From assembly GCA_027625915.1 (NCBI GenBank), contig JANTQA010000026.1, positions 5,332,001 to 5,396,000 on the forward strand: DNA of 64,000 nt, written 5' to 3'. Origin of the DNA: Anaeramoeba flamelloides (taxonomy: Eukaryota; Metamonada; Anaeramoebidae). A model generated the notes under the pieces. The model saw nothing but the letters and a program-made list of their open reading frames with translations, was not told where the DNA came from and did not search any database. Shown piece by piece: positions 41,450 through 54,324 of the stretch. Made by a program: the position numbers and the translations under genes. Within the stretch, counting starts at the first letter, position 1. Each line of letters begins with the position of its first letter.

Positions 41450-41660
41450 AAAATTATTAAAAGAATTTATTTAAATTTTTTTGTAACCATTTTCCAAATT
41501 TTTTATTTTTTATATACTCTGAATTTTCTTTAATAATTAACTCTATTTTTGATATATTTTTTATTTGATCATTCATTTTACGAATTTCTCCTTTCATAGT
41601 TGAACTTTAAGAAACCAATATGATGTTTACTTAGAGTTTAATGTTGTTTTCTTTGATAAT
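41450..41660 (+). repeat. Diverged dispersed repeat, copy 2
   Basis: Partner of 38500-38740, sharing GAACTTTAAGAAACCAATA and neighbouring T-rich blocks in the same orientation. Confidence 0.45.
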
Positions 41661-42659
41661 TTGAGATGCACCCCCCAAAGAAAAAAAAAGTACTGGTTTA
41701 ATTCTATAACATACTTTTTTGTAAGTCTATATGGATTATTATCAGCAAATGTAGAAATAAAATACCTATATATTCAAAATTACAATTATTTGTTTAAAAG
41801 AATAAGGTTTGAAGTACTAAGTGTATTGATAGATTATGCAACAATTAAACTATGTTGTTAATAAATAAAATGAAATACACTCCACATTGTTAAAAGAATT
41901 AGAAAAAATTGTTTTCTAATTTTTAATATTTCAAAGTTGTTTAAAAATTTTTATTTCCCAATTACTCCTTTACAAATTGTTTTTTCAAAGTAATAAAATC
42001 TAATTTGTGAACTATGTTTATTTTATTGATCACTTTTTTTTTTTTTTTTTTTTTGATCTCTTTGGTGAACAAAGAATCATAAATAAAATATATAGAAGAT
42101 TTCCAAATTGAAAAATGATTATTAGGAAAAATTGTCTTATATTTAGATTTCATTTACCAGTTTAATTTTAGAATAAATTAATAAAATTTTTTACTAATGA
42201 TCAATATTTTTAATTTTTATTTTATATATTTTTTTTAATTTTATAAATTAAAGATTGAAATCAAAATAATCGTATTCCAGAAAATAAAATAAAATTTAGA
42301 ACTTCCAAAAGTAAATATTTTTCAATTGATATAATTATAAAATTTACCAAATAACACTGAACATAAAAATCCCAAAGATTGAATAGTTTTGTTTCTTTTT
42401 TATTGTACTATTTTTTTTTTCTCTCGATATATTTCTAATATATGAAAATTATTTGAATATAATAATCTTGTATTTTAATGATGTAATTTTTAACACAATA
42501 TATTTTTTTTAACTGCCTATATAGCGTACAAAACATATTTCTGAAGGATTTTTTTCGGGGCTGAGGCCTGAAAATTGGTATTTAAACCATTAAAATTTTC
42601 ACGAAATTTATATTTATTTACTAAAATTATTTAATTTTTTTAATAATAAACGAAATTTC

Positions 42660-42830
42660 ATAATAAATATCTCAATTTTTTTTTATTTTTTTTTCACCTT
42701 TTTTATTATATTTTTAGATGAAAAACAAATATTTCTAGTGTATAGAGCTAAATATTAAAATGCTAATTTTTTTAATATAATAGATAACTATAATATCTAA
42801 AATTATTTATTTTCAAAATTTGAATAATAA
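42660..42830 (+). repeat. Dispersed repeat, copy 2 of 2
   Basis: Partner of 2030-2195: shared GAAAAACAAATAT, CTAGTGTATAGAGCTAAATA and AATATTAAAATG, then TAACTATAATATCTAAAATT against TAACTTCAATTTATAAATAA. Confidence 0.5.
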
Positions 42831-43211
42831 TGGGACAATGATGGTGAAATCGAGTTTATGATGGTTAATTGTTTTATTTATGAGATCAACAAATAGTACT
42901 ATTTTACCAATCGAATTTTTAGAGAATTTTGAACTTTGGTTCACTAATCTGATTTACACACAATAACAACATACTTTTATCATACACTTTACTTTGTTAA
43001 ACAATAATCCCTTAAAATCAAAAATTATTATTATATTTTCATAATTAACCTTTAACAAATATCTTCCAAACCAATTCAAAAAAATTAATACTTGACTCTC
43101 TTCGATTTACTTTTTTAGCTATTATATACTTTAATATTTTTTACAGTTAGATCTCATAAATCATTTTTTTATAATTTCACTTTTTTCCAATAAATAAATT
43201 AATTGTTTCTA

Positions 43212-45242
43212 ATGACAATTAGGAATCAAATATTCCCATTGAAAAGAAACTCATCTGGTATTTTAGTTGACAACAAGGGTTTACCCTTTTTCCACCCAAA
43301 AGCAAACCAAATTTTAAATGACTTGAGTAACACAGAAGGATCGATCTATTTTTGTGAGCCTGTTGATCCAATCCAATTAAACCTTCCAACGTATTTAGAT
43401 ATTATTAAAAAACCAATGGACATTTCAACAATACAAAATAAGCTCAACAAAAACGAATATCCAACATTTCGGAGCTTTGAGTCTGATTGTCTTTTAATGT
43501 TTAATAATGCTTTAAAATTTAATCCATCACAAACTCATGTTTATATGGTTGCAGCAGAACTGAAAAAAAATTTCGAGATACTTTATAAAAAACATCTTCG
43601 AAATTATCAGAAAATCTTTTTAAATGCAGAAAAAAAACAAAAGGAATTCGAATTTAAAAAAAATCAATTAGAACTAGCGAAAAAAAGGGAAAGAGAAAGA
43701 GAAAAATTAAAAAAAAAACTAAAATTAGAAGAAAAAAGAAAATCAAAAAAAAAAAAATCATACAAAAGAGAAAGAGAAAGGGAAAGAGAAAGGGAAAGGG
43801 ATCTAGAGCAAGAAAGAGAAAAGTCCAAAAAACAAAAAAAGGGATCAGATTATTACTCTAAGGGTGGGAATCGATCAAAAAAGCATCATTCAAGAGATCG
43901 ATTTTCTGAAAAAGAAAAACTAAGAAGATCTAATAAGAGAGAAAAGCTTAGAGACAACAGAAATAGCAATTTCGATACCAATTCATTTAATTCAAAAAAA
44001 AAAAATAGCCCCTTTGAAAATAAAAAAAAATCATCAAAAAGAAAAAAAAAACGAAGACAAAGAAAATATGAACATTCCATTAACGAACAAAAAAAACCTA
44101 ACCTCAGTGATGGCCTCAACAAAAATACACCGCAAATGAACAATTTCCCAAAATCAAAGATAAAAGTAAACGAAAAAGAGCATGACTTTTTATCAAGAAA
44201 TAAAAAAATGTCATTGTACAAACCCACAAAAGAACAAACAATTAAAAATTCTCAAACCAAATTTTCCGAAAAAAAAATTGATCAACAAAAGAAAAAAGAA
44301 GAAGAATTGAAATCAAAAAAAAATAAGCAAAATTTCTTGCTTGAAAAAAAAAAAAAATTAAATCTTAAAGATCTTCCAAATGCTGTATCTACAGAAAGTG
44401 AAGATGAATTAGATTTTAATCAGGAAATTGAAACATTTTCCGTTTTAGAGCATTTCAAGGAAATTAAGCATTTAATAAAAAATGCCAAAAATTCCAAGCC
44501 AGGCAGCCAAGATTACTTTGAAAATTTAACAACTTGTTTTAATTTGATAAAAGAATTGCAAAACACATTAACAATGTTAACTTTTGAAATTCTTCCTTTC
44601 CCCATCGCATTTCTTGAGCTTTCCAATTCTGTTAATATGAAAATCCCTGATTACCAATTTCAAGAATTAATGAATAACTTGGAGAAAGATTTTAAGGAAA
44701 ATATCAATTCGAGAAAAAGATCAAGAGAGGATAATAGTAAATTTGAAATTGAAAATCTTGAAGAAAATGGAAACGAACGAGGGGTGATGGAAGATAATGG
44801 ACAGGGGGGCGGAGAAGGAGAAAAGGCGAACGAAAAGGAAATGGTGGTTGGAATGGATATTGAAAAAAATAAGGAACAAGTGGGAATGAATATTGAAAAA
44901 AATAATGGTCATTTAAATAATGTGAACAATGGTAATGATAAAGATCAAGTAATTGAAAAAAAAATTACAGAAAAGGAATTTTCCCGATTGGTTAAAAAAA
45001 TCCATAGATTATCACAAGAACAAAAACAAAATGTTACAGATTTCTTGCTTGATATTGTCCCAAATATTAAAAGTGAAAGAATTGCAAAAGTTGATTTTAA
45101 TATGATGAGTAATCAACAATTATTAAAAATTAGAAAATTAGTAACCTTATTAATAAAAAAGAAAAGTAAAATACAGATCGAAAATAATAAAAAAATGGAA
45201 GATAATTTAAAACAACTTAATACCAATTCGAAAATTAATTAA
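43212..45242 (+). CDS. BET-like bromodomain and ET (NET) domain protein
   Basis: Intronless, 676 residues from the ATG at 43212. Residues about 30-130 form a bromodomain: FCEPVDPIQLNLPTYLDIIKK, PMDISTIQNKL, then CLLMFNNALKFNPSQ. The acetyl-lysine-binding Asn is in KFN (about residue 104), so histone or other acetyl-lysine binding should be retained. A very basic Lys/Arg/Glu-rich and Ser-rich low-complexity middle follows (about 145-400), with helical and acidic segments after it. The C-terminal 75 residues are an ET/NET domain (ITEKEFSRLVKKIHRLSQEQ, then VDFNMMSNQQLLKIRKLV). A single bromodomain plus ET is the GTE/plant and protist BET layout, against two bromodomains in animals and yeast Bdf1. 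Expected to be nuclear and to link acetylated chromatin to transcription. Neighbours give no functional hint. Confidence 0.93.
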   Translation: MTIRNQIFPLKRNSSGILVDNKGLPFFHPKANQILNDLSNTEGSIYFCEPVDPIQLNLPTYLDIIKKPMDISTIQNKLNKNEYPTFRSFESDCLLMFNNALKFNPSQTHVYMVAAELKKNFEILYKKHLRNYQKIFLNAEKKQKEFEFKKNQLELAKKREREREKLKKKLKLEEKRKSKKKKSYKRERERERERERDLEQEREKSKKQKKGSDYYSKGGNRSKKHHSRDRFSEKEKLRRSNKREKLRDNRNSNFDTNSFNSKKKNSPFENKKKSSKRKKKRRQRKYEHSINEQKKPNLSDGLNKNTPQMNNFPKSKIKVNEKEHDFLSRNKKMSLYKPTKEQTIKNSQTKFSEKKIDQQKKKEEELKSKKNKQNFLLEKKKKLNLKDLPNAVSTESEDELDFNQEIETFSVLEHFKEIKHLIKNAKNSKPGSQDYFENLTTCFNLIKELQNTLTMLTFEILPFPIAFLELSNSVNMKIPDYQFQELMNNLEKDFKENINSRKRSREDNSKFEIENLEENGNERGVMEDNGQGGGEGEKANEKEMVVGMDIEKNKEQVGMNIEKNNGHLNNVNNGNDKDQVIEKKITEKEFSRLVKKIHRLSQEQKQNVTDFLLDIVPNIKSERIAKVDFNMMSNQQLLKIRKLVTLLIKKKSKIQIENNKKMEDNLKQLNTNSKIN

Positions 45243-46811
45243 TTTTTTTTTTTTTTTAATCAAGTGTAATATTGGGATAAAACTAAAAAATATTTTTAAA
45301 ATTTAGATTGAAACAAATTAATGTTTTTATTTGAATTTTCAATAAAAAAATAAACAAAATTTTATTAAATAACATCATAATGATAGTTTATCTTTTATTT
45401 CTCTTTTTTACCATTTTAAAACATTGGGCAAGTATTTTTGAATATTAATTTTTGATATAAAAGGGATAATTATCGAGAGGAGAACTTTAATGAATACCAA
45501 CTAGTAGATAAAATGAAAAATTAAATTGTCTTTTCAATAAGATGTTGATTAAGCCATAATTTTTTCTTGTACCATGTATTAGAAAATATATCAGAATAAA
45601 TTTTCAAAAATCTGGCTATAATCTACAAATTCATCAGAAACAATCAAAAAAAAACTTGTGAAAAATTGAAGAAAATTAAGGTTTGAATTTCTTCAAAAAA
45701 AATTGTATTGACCATTTCTATAGAGAAGTTTTCTTTTTTGAACTGGGAATATTCTCAGAAAAAATAATCATTTATTGCGCGTATTAACATTAATATTTAT
45801 ATTTGAAGTAAAAAAAATTGGAAAAAAGTCTAGAATATGTGTTGAAACGAAAAATGATATTTTATAATTTTAAAAATGCAACTTTCATTTTTTTATGGAA
45901 CACTTAAGTAAGATTTCAAATAAAATATAAACAATTAGAAAAATCTAAATTTGTTTGAGGAGAACATTTACAGAAAAAATTGGTTTAAATATGATACAAA
46001 TAATCATTTAACACCAAAACAATACATTTATTAGTTTGTGTATATACTTTTGATGAATGGAGTAAATTTTATTTGTTATAATTTTTTTTTTGAATGGTAA
46101 AGTATTTATGAAGTTCAAAAGGTCTCTCTTGAGTTTTGTTTCTTAAACTTATTTTGTTGAAAATTCCAAATTGAATTTTTACATAATTTTAAAGAGTTTC
46201 TTGATTATTATTATTGGTTTGAAAGTTTTTAATGGGTTTTAATTATTGTGGGAGGAAAAATCAAAAAGATTAATTTGTGATTAGTACTATTTTATTAATT
46301 AATTGTAGAAAATTCAAAATGGTTGAAATAATCAACAATACTAAATATTTTTAAAAATTTGTTGGAAACCCAATTCCTACACAAAAAGTTACGTGAAATT
46401 TTTTTCTCCTTAAAACAAGTTGCAAAAGTCTTATTGATCGCATAATTATTTTTTTTTTCAAAATCCTATCAAAAATTCCCTATCCTTCCATCCAAACCAA
46501 CTAAAACTACACAGCCAGATTCTAACTTTATCGAAAGGAGGTTTTAAATATCAATAACCAATAAATTTGAACAGAATTGACTCTTTTTGAAAAATATAAA
46601 ATTTGTCCAATTTTGACAATTAATAATTTTCCCAAAACATGGAAAACAAATAAAAAAATGATTTATTTATTTTTTAAAAATCAAAAAGTAATTTATTTTA
46701 AATTAAAATTATTTATTTATAGAATAATTACTTATAATCACAATTTTAATTTATTTATTTATTTTTTAATATTTCAAATTTACTCCAAAATTAATATTTT
46801 TTTTTTTTTTT
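45243..46811. other. Intergenic between convergent genes
   Basis: Lies between the 3' ends of the bromodomain and USP genes. No coding sequence recognised. A more C-rich patch at 46480-46560 has no identifiable content. Confidence 0.5.
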
Positions 46812-49635
46812 TTAATTATTTACTAAATCGGTTATTATTAATTTTTCATGAAAACTTTCATGTATATTATTATTATTATTTTCATTTTTACCCCCATCTT
46901 TTTCAATCTCAACATCTATATTTTCTATTTCCCTTTCTTTATTATTATGTATATCTTCCTTATTTTTATTATTCTTGTTCCTATCGTAATCATTATTATC
47001 AATTTTTTTATTTACTTTATTTTCTTGTGTATTTGTATTAATTAAATTTTCTTCTTTTTTATTTTTGATTTCATTGCTTTTGTCTTTTTCGTTTTGATTA
47101 TTATTTTTCCAATCTTCTAATTCATTTGAAAAGATTTTATTTTGTTTAACGGTTTCTTCGTTTAATTCCTTTGGAATTAAATTTACACTCAATTTACAAT
47201 TCTTTTTTCTACGTTTTAAATGCTCTTCTGACATATATACTAAACAATATGCTGATTCTGTATTTTTTGGATTACCATAGGAATTTTTAAATACTTTATC
47301 TTCTTCGATTGATGTAACTTCTTTATCATTATATTTGTTCCATTTATCATTATTTCGATCATAAATATAACTAAAATAATGACCAGATTTTACATTTCCC
47401 TGATGCACTAAAACAGAATGTAAATAATATTTTATATTTTTCATATTTTTATATAACCCAGATAATTTATTATTTAATAATTTTATTTCATCATTTAAAT
47501 TTTTAGTTTTTTCTTTCACAATTTCAATTCTTTCTTTTAAAAGGTTAATAGATTTTTCATATTTAATTTTCAAATTTTCATCATTTTCATTCTTATTTTC
47601 ATTACCATTTGTAATACCCATATTTTCCTTACCATTTTCATTTTCATTTTCATTCTCGATTTCAATTTCAATTTCTTTACTGTTCCCTTCATCTCTTCCC
47701 TCGCCCCTTTCCTTGGTTAATAATTTTTTATACCTTTCTTTTAAATAAATTAAAGTGGTTTCGAGAATATTTAATAATGGAATTTTTTGATAATTATATT
47801 CATTCAATTTTAATAATTTTTTTTTCAGCTTTTTTTAATTTTTCTTTTAAATTTTTTGATTCATTATTTAAAATTTTTGTTTTTTCAGAATTTTTTTCCA
47901 AATATCTGTCTAAATATATTTCTTTCTCAAATAAAAACGGGTTATTCAACTTTTTACCTGTTTTTAAATTCTTGTCATAATGAATTCTTTGAATTAAAAG
48001 AAATAAAATAGGTGGAAATTTTGAAAAGGCTCTTTGAATGGTTGCAACCGAAGTGAAATTTTTTTCAATTTCAATTTTGATATCTTCATCAAAAATAAAA
48101 TCATCCATTGAAGAATATAAATCACCAAATTCTGAATTTAAAATAATTTCTCCAAAATTATTATAAGCTTTTCTAGTAATTTTATTCCCATTTTTTCCCT
48201 TTGCACTCAGTATTTGTAACATTTCCCCATAAAACATATTTGGTATCAACTCATTTTTATTATAATATAATTTTTTTAAATTGCTATTCTCTCCACTTTC
48301 ATTTTGATTTTGATTTTCATCCTCATCCTCGTTTTTGTTTTCGGTTTCGTTTTCGTTTTTGTTTTCATTTTCATCCTCATTCTCGTTTTGGTTTTTTTGA
48401 TTCTCCAAATGTAATTTAAATTCAATTGCTATTTTCTTTAAATTCCCCTTTTTGCTCTCATTCTCATTCTCATTCTCGTTTCCGTTTTGGTTTTTAGTTT
48501 CGATTAAGTTTTCGTTTTCGTTTTCGTTTTCGTTTTGGTTTTCGTTTTCATTTTCCTTTTTGTTTCCAGTGTCTTTAATGTTTTCTATTTGCTTTTTCTT
48601 TTTGTCTCCATTTTCTTTTCCACCTTTCCCATTCTCATTCTTGTCATATTTTATCTTTTCCTCCTCCCCTTCTTTCCCAGTTGTGATTTTAGTTTCTTTC
48701 CCCTTTCGACTGTTTTCTTTCTTTATAATATCGTTCTCATTATCATTCACATTTACCTTCTCTTCTGTGTTATTATTATTAATATTTTCTTCAGTTGTGT
48801 TCTTTTCCTTTTCAAGAAATAATCTCAATTTGTTTATAGCTATCATACCCCTTTCAATTTTCTCCCAAAATAAATGATTAAATTCTGTGACATCTTGTTG
48901 TTGGTTGAAAGTAAAACTTTCATTTGAATCTGTCATTGAATTTAATAAAGTTGAAGGGTCTGAAAACTTTTGATTAGATAATAACATTTGGGTAAACAGG
49001 CGTTGTAATTCGTGAATTGTAGTTATGGGTTCTACAATTTCATTTAAATTTGAGGAAGTGATTAATTGTTTTTTTAATTGATTCCAATTTTTTTCAGTCG
49101 GTTTAAAATTTAAAATTTCATCACGGAAGTCCTTTATATGGAAATAACCTTGCAATAATGAATTAACATAACAAGTGTTTCCAATATTTTTTAATCCAAC
49201 AGGTACGCCCTCAGTTCTTTTTTTTGTATTTGGGTTTATCAAATGTAAATTTGTTTTCCCTTCTTGTTGCAATCTATGTTCAATCATTGATTGTTCAATT
49301 GCCTTATTTAAATCTGAATCATAATCATTTTGATCATTATACAATTGAGGTTGGAGGTGACGAAGCCGATTACGGTTACGATTATGAGAAAAATCATATG
49401 ATTCATAGTTTCTCTGTTGACGTTTTCTGTTCATTGATTGGTAATGATATTGATCTCTAAAATTACTATCTCCATAAAATTCATATTTTGATCGATTTTT
49501 TTTATATTTTTGAAATTGCTTTGTATAATTTTTTAAAAAATTATCGACTTTAGTATTGGTTTTATTGTTGAAATTGCCTTTCTCTCTTCCTCGCCTCCTA
49601 TTTTTTGTTAGGTGTTCAGGAATGTTTTTCGTCAT
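46812..49635 (-). CDS. Ubiquitin-specific protease, USP25/28-like, with homopolymer frameshift
   Basis: Two minus-strand frames form one gene of about 940 residues. The first (49635-47800) has a basic N-terminus, a UIM-like helix (SDLNKAIEQSMIEH, about residues 107-120), the Cys box (GLKNIGNTCYVNSLLQ, catalytic Cys155, codon 49173-49171), QQQDVTEFNHLFWEKI, a long Glu/Asn-rich insert (about 48830-48240), then FPPILFLLIQRI. The second (to 46812) has the His box (KSGHYFSYIYD, His codon 47381-47379; then KWNKYNDKEV) and AYCLVYM, followed by an Asn/Lys/Glu-rich tail. Neither frame alone has both catalytic boxes. The frames meet at a nine-T run (nine A in the mRNA) at 47817-47825, where a one-base length change joins LKKAEKK to LLKLNEYNYQKIP. 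A UIM ahead of the USP domain is the USP25/28 arrangement. It removes ubiquitin from proteins. An assembly error is the simplest explanation. Confidence 0.88.
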
Positions 49636-52295
49636 TTTTTGGTATTCATCATTTCTAATAATATCTTCTAATTTGTCATTAATTCGATGATTATAACATT
49701 GGTTTTTTTCAAGATCATATTACAGATATATTATAAAAATTATTATATTTATATAAATAAAATTGAATGTTATTTTTTCAATAATTGCAAAATAAAAACC
49801 GAAAATATTTATTTTTGGCAAAAATTAATATAATTTTTGATATAATTTATTAACTACCAAAATAGTGTCGTCATTAAAAGATTACTGTAAAAAAAAAAAA
49901 AAATACATAAAAAACTTTATAATTTTAAATTTATTGATATACAAGAAAAAAATTCGCTGGTACTGGAAATTTTCACTATTATCAGCTTTTAATCTTGATC
50001 ATAAATAATTTTGGGGTTTTAAAAGAATTTTACAAAATCAAAAAATTGAATTACATAATTTTTTTTCTTCTGTTCTCAATTATGAAATGCAAGGTTTAAA
50101 ATAACAAGTTGTAACTAATTTACGGTTTATCATCAATAATAAAATTTTATAATAGAATATCATTTCCTATGTCTTATGAATTTCCATGGTAAGGTTGAAA
50201 CAGATGTGCCTATTTATGAAAACTAAATAGACACTTTTTTTGAGTTATTCAAACAAACAGAATATTTTATCTTGTGAAATTGTACTCTTCCAATTAAAAA
50301 TAATAAATTAACACTTTTTTTTCACTTGGATAGCCAATACAGATAATTTGTATCACAAATTTAATGATTCCCTGAATTTTTATTAAAGTTGCATTTTACA
50401 GATCAAACAGGTTTTCGAAATGATTTTGAAAATAATTTATAAATTATTTGTAATTTCTCTTTTCTGCTGGTATTTGACTGTTAATGAATTAGCGTCTACC
50501 AAGGAGAAGTTTAAGATTTATGCATGATGTTATTGTGTGTAAATCACACATTAGCGCACCATGGTTCAAATCATTCTAAAAAATAGATTAGTCAAGTAGT
50601 ACTGTTTGTTGACTTCATTAATTAAAAATGATATATGTATTAGTAAAAAAGCCCAAGAATTTCAGAAAAAAAGTTATATTTCTAAAGAGATTTTTAGGTT
50701 TAACAATCAATAATAAGACTCCAAAGTTGCAAAATATCTTTCTTAAATTTGTGGCGAAATGTAGATTAGCTTTTAAAAAATTCAATTTTTGTAAAAAAAT
50801 GAAATAATTAATGAATAGATTATTTTGGCCAATTATTTCGCAAAGATTGGAAATATATTGATGTGACAATTAGCTTTAAAAAAAGGAAACAAAATTAATC
50901 AATCTCTTGGTTTTTAATGTACATGATCATTGAGTTAATCTTTGAAATTCAAAAAATTAAAAAAAATAGTTACTTTTGGAAGTTTTAAATAGGAATTATT
51001 AAATTTTGGAATACTATTATTTTGAGTTTCTATTTTTAGATTTGGACAAGGAATTTAAAATAAAAACTTTCTAAAATGAAAATTTTTTAATACTATTTGT
51101 TGCAAAATAAATTGAACCAAATTTTCATACAGCTTTACAAAATTTTTTTTAATAAAATCCTGTAAAATTCAATGTTTTAATTCTCTAAAGAAGTTTAAAT
51201 TATTACTTTTCCTTTTAGAAAAGGTAGACTTTTGATAATTTATTTAAAGTTATTGGAAAGGTGATTCTTTGGAAAGTTGAATGAAAATTTTGATCTTTTT
51301 ATTTTACAATTAACAGTAGTGATCCTTAGTAAAAAATGGAATAATTTATTGCACAATTATATTTATAATAGATTTTTTAGAGCCACTTATATCCATTTAG
51401 AACTAATATCATTTACGCCGAATTACAACATACTTTGATTATAGACGAATCTATGGTGACTCTAATCCCTTAAATGGGAATAATCCTGAATCGGCTTGTA
51501 AACAAACCTTTATTTGTTTAATAATTGGGAAATAATTTTTACTTGATTTTCCTTTTTGAATGAATGGTAGGTTATCAAGAGGCATAAACCGTAAACTGGT
51601 GTACTCTTTACGTTACAAGATCCATATTTATTATTTCTTTTGAAATTTTTTTGGTTTAATGAAAAGTCTGAAGGAAAAGAAAGCTTGGTGAATTTAAAAA
51701 AGAGAAGATCAGCTGAAATTTTATCACACTTAACTTACAAATACAGTCCCAGTACTTTTTAGCTCACACTTGTAGATCACACAAGGGGCACAATATTATC
51801 AAAATAAGACACAAAATGATCAAAAAAATAAGACACAAAAAAAGATTGGTCATAATAATAAACAATCTTTTTTTTTTTTTGAACTCAAAAAAGAATAATC
51901 TAAAAATTAAAAAATGATCCTTTTATTCAAGAATTGTGCCTTAAAAAAATCTTTTTGTTTTGTGACTTATTTGATTAATTAGAGTGTTCGTTCAAAAGTC
52001 CTAGGGTTGTGTCAGTAGGAAAAGATTAAAATTCGTTTGATAAATAAAGAGGTAAAAAAGAACTGTTTTATTTGAATTTGACCATCGCTTTGGGTTTATT
52101 GTTGAAAACAAGATCAGATCACAAGAAGAAATTTTTTCAAAATAATTCAAAATCAAAACAGATCGTTGCCAAAAGGAGAATTACAAGCAAAAACATTAAA
52201 AACACTTGAGTTTTTTGTTAAAAGATCATAACAATATAAACAAGCCAAAAATAATTGATTTGGGGAACATGTTAAACGAGAAAAAAGAATAAAAA
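49636..52295. other. Intergenic, no gene seen
   Basis: 2.7 kb, with the USP promoter at its left. Only noise ORFs. It includes a tRNA-B-box-like GGTTCAAATC at 50563 with no foldable tRNA around it, a stretch (51120-51310) resembling 4900-5060, and an inverted-repeat element at 51744-52015. Confidence 0.5.
51744..52015. mobile_element. Probable MITE, about 270 bp
   Basis: TA-flanked. The left end CAGTCCCAGTACTTTTTAGC is imperfectly mirrored by the right end (GTTCAAAAGTCCTAGGGTTG, then TGTCAG), and the interior has a hairpin (AAAAAGATTG / CAATCTTTTT, about 51838-51880) and direct AATAAGACACAAAA repeats. The CAGT start fits Tc1/mariner-type elements. No second copy was found in the window. Confidence 0.45.
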
Positions 52296-52679
52296 TTATT
52301 TGAAAAGCAACAAACCATCAGATGAATCACTTAGGTACACTTCCTCCAGATCGAATTCTGGGCCATTTTGATCCAAATCCTGATTCAAACCTTGTGTATT
52401 GTTTTTCACTTCATTATTTCTTGTTTCTTCTTTTTCTTTTTGTTTCTTTTTTTTATTTTTCAGAAATTGTTCATACATTTGTTTCATATAAAGATTGCTC
52501 TTTGAAATTGGTTCGCCATTTTGTAAACTCGTTGTTTTTTCTTGGTTTATTGATTCAGTTTCTGTATTTTCTTGACTTATTGTTTCAGTTTCAGTTTCTG
52601 TTTCTGTTTGAGTTGAGTACTCTGTATTTTGATTGTTTTTTTCAGAGTTTGGTTCTTTTTCTTGAATTGTTTTGTACAT
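52296..52679 (-). CDS. Small acidic hypothetical protein
   Basis: 127 residues from the ATG at 52679 (MYKTIQEKEPNSE). Low-complexity Thr/Glu repeat (about residues 25-50), a more protein-like central helix (SNLYMKQMYEQFLKNKKKK), and an acidic end (EFDLEEVYLSDSSDGLLLF). No known domain. It could be a short complete protein or the last exon of a gene starting further right. On the minus strand, a pyrimidine-rich stretch ending CACAACAG near 52972 followed by an open frame to about 52855 (YLNLGNLTKNSIPLRNRTRK) may be an upstream exon, but I could not find junctions of matching phase. Confidence 0.45.
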   Translation of the reverse strand: MYKTIQEKEPNSEKNNQNTEYSTQTETETETETISQENTETESINQEKTTSLQNGEPISKSNLYMKQMYEQFLKNKKKKQKEKEETRNNEVKNNTQGLNQDLDQNGPEFDLEEVYLSDSSDGLLLFK

Positions 52680-54098
52680 TTGGATACAGGAAACAATCAA
52701 TTCAGAATAATTTAAAAAATGAGAAATTTTATTTTGAAAAAAGTGAAAGACCAGTTAAAAATATGAGCTTTATTTGAGCTTTTACCAAAAATATTAATTT
52801 TTTAGTGTTGATTGGAACAGAAAAGTTGAAATTAATTTTCACAAACCTATTTCAATACTGATCTTTTTGAGGTTTGGAATTTTTTCTGGTTCTATTGCGG
52901 AGAGGTATGGAATTTTTTGTTAAGTTTCCCAAATTGAGGTATTTTTTTTTATTTGATCTCGCTGTTGTGAAAAAAAAGTGAGTTTGGAATATAAAATAGT
53001 TTTATTGTTTTTTTGAAATGATTAAAAAGGTTAATTGGTCATAATAATGAAAATTATCAAATTAACTAACATTTTGTCAAGTTAATTAGATTTCTAATAT
53101 TTACCAAAACCTTTTCAAAAGAGTATTATTTAATTTAGCTTTTCTGAATTTCAATTTCATCTCAATTCTTCAATAAGATTGTTTTTTCAAAATAATGACT
53201 TTGTTTTTGATTTAAAAGTGTGTCAAAAATTGTAAAAAAGTATATTTTTTAAATTAATTCATATCAAGCCAATGTCAACTTTCATCAATAATCCTTCAAC
53301 ATGTAATCAAAATTATTATTTAGTTCCTTGAGAAAACCTCAGTTCAAATTATGGACAACACTTTAAGGTTAAAACAGTGAATTTTGACAAAAACACTATT
53401 AGAGAGAGTTTCGTAACCTCACTTATATTTGACCTCGCCAAGAATTCCGATAAAAAATCAAAAATTTTCAACAAATCCCAAAAATTATATCAATTTGATC
53501 ATCAAAAGATCATACCAAAATTTGATTTTACAATTTCTTAATAACTATTTCAAATCGATAAACACAAAAACTTTTACAAAGATGTTCTATATATTGTTTT
53601 TGGTTACTTTTACCATTTGAAATGTTTTCAAAAAATGAACATGTACTTTTATTTTTTTAAAATTTTCATTTCAAGAATATATTTGAAAATTCTTTTTTTA
53701 GGTTTATTTTGTATTTTTTTATTTTGAAATTAGAGATTTTTTTGTGAAATTTCTTCAGAATGAAACTACTTTCTGAAAAGTGAATTCCGAATAATACTAG
53801 AACTAAAGGCACTCCAGAGTGATAACTGGGCACTTTAGAGAAAGAAATTGTATAAAATGTTTATTTTTGAACTTGTCAATTTTTAATAGTAATTCTTAAG
53901 AGAACATAAAAAATCAATTTTTTTAAAAAATAATATCATTCAATATCTGAATCAAAGATTTAAAACTAATAGTAATTGAGATTAAATTCAAATTGCTAAA
54001 ATAATATACATTTATTTTGTAAATAATAGTAATAAACAAAAACATATGAAAAATAGTAATATCTTTGTGTATAGTGTCGATTAAGATTTCGGGTTTTA
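52680..54098. other. Intergenic, possible unplaced exon
   Basis: Mostly AT-rich noise. The possible minus-strand exon at about 52971-52855 is described with the hypothetical protein. No element ends were recognised. Confidence 0.4.
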
Positions 54099-54297
54099 CA
54101 GTCAGTTCAACTTTTAAGGCACAAACTTTGAACAAATATTAAAGCACTAAAAAAATCTCAAAATAAGGTATAAAATTCAGATTCAAGTAAAATAAATTGT
54201 AAAAAAAACAATTTCCAAAAAATGTGCTTTAATTAGAGTTTTTTTTTGTACCTTAAATTTCGTTGAAAGTTTGTTCCTTAAAAGTGGAACCGATTCT
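54099..54297. mobile_element. CAGTCAGT-type palindromic MITE, about 200 bp
   Basis: Starts CAGTCAGTTCAACTTTTAAG and ends TTAAAAGTGGAACCGATT; nearly the whole element is one imperfect hairpin (AAGGCACAAACTTT against AAAGTTTGTTCCTTAAAAGT). Same family as 55507-55704 and as the ends of 9894-11260. Its right terminus has decayed. Confidence 0.75.
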
Positions 54298-54324
54298 AAT
54301 GATATTTTTTTAAAAAAATTATAA

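Larger units (their letters stand above)
40284..43211. other. Intergenic between divergent genes
   Basis: 2.9 kb upstream of both the leftward uL15 gene and the rightward bromodomain gene; presumably both promoters. No recognisable motif. Holds diverged repeats at 41450-41660 and 42660-42830 and a poly(T) run at about 42038-42054. Confidence 0.5.

Noticed and set aside
48452-48877. Phe/Ser-rich plus-strand ORF
   Set aside because: Antisense of the Glu/Asn/Lys low-complexity insert of the USP gene.
50540-50610. Possible tRNA (GGTTCAAATC resembles a B box)
   Set aside because: The flanking bases do not pair as a T-stem and no acceptor or anticodon stem could be drawn.
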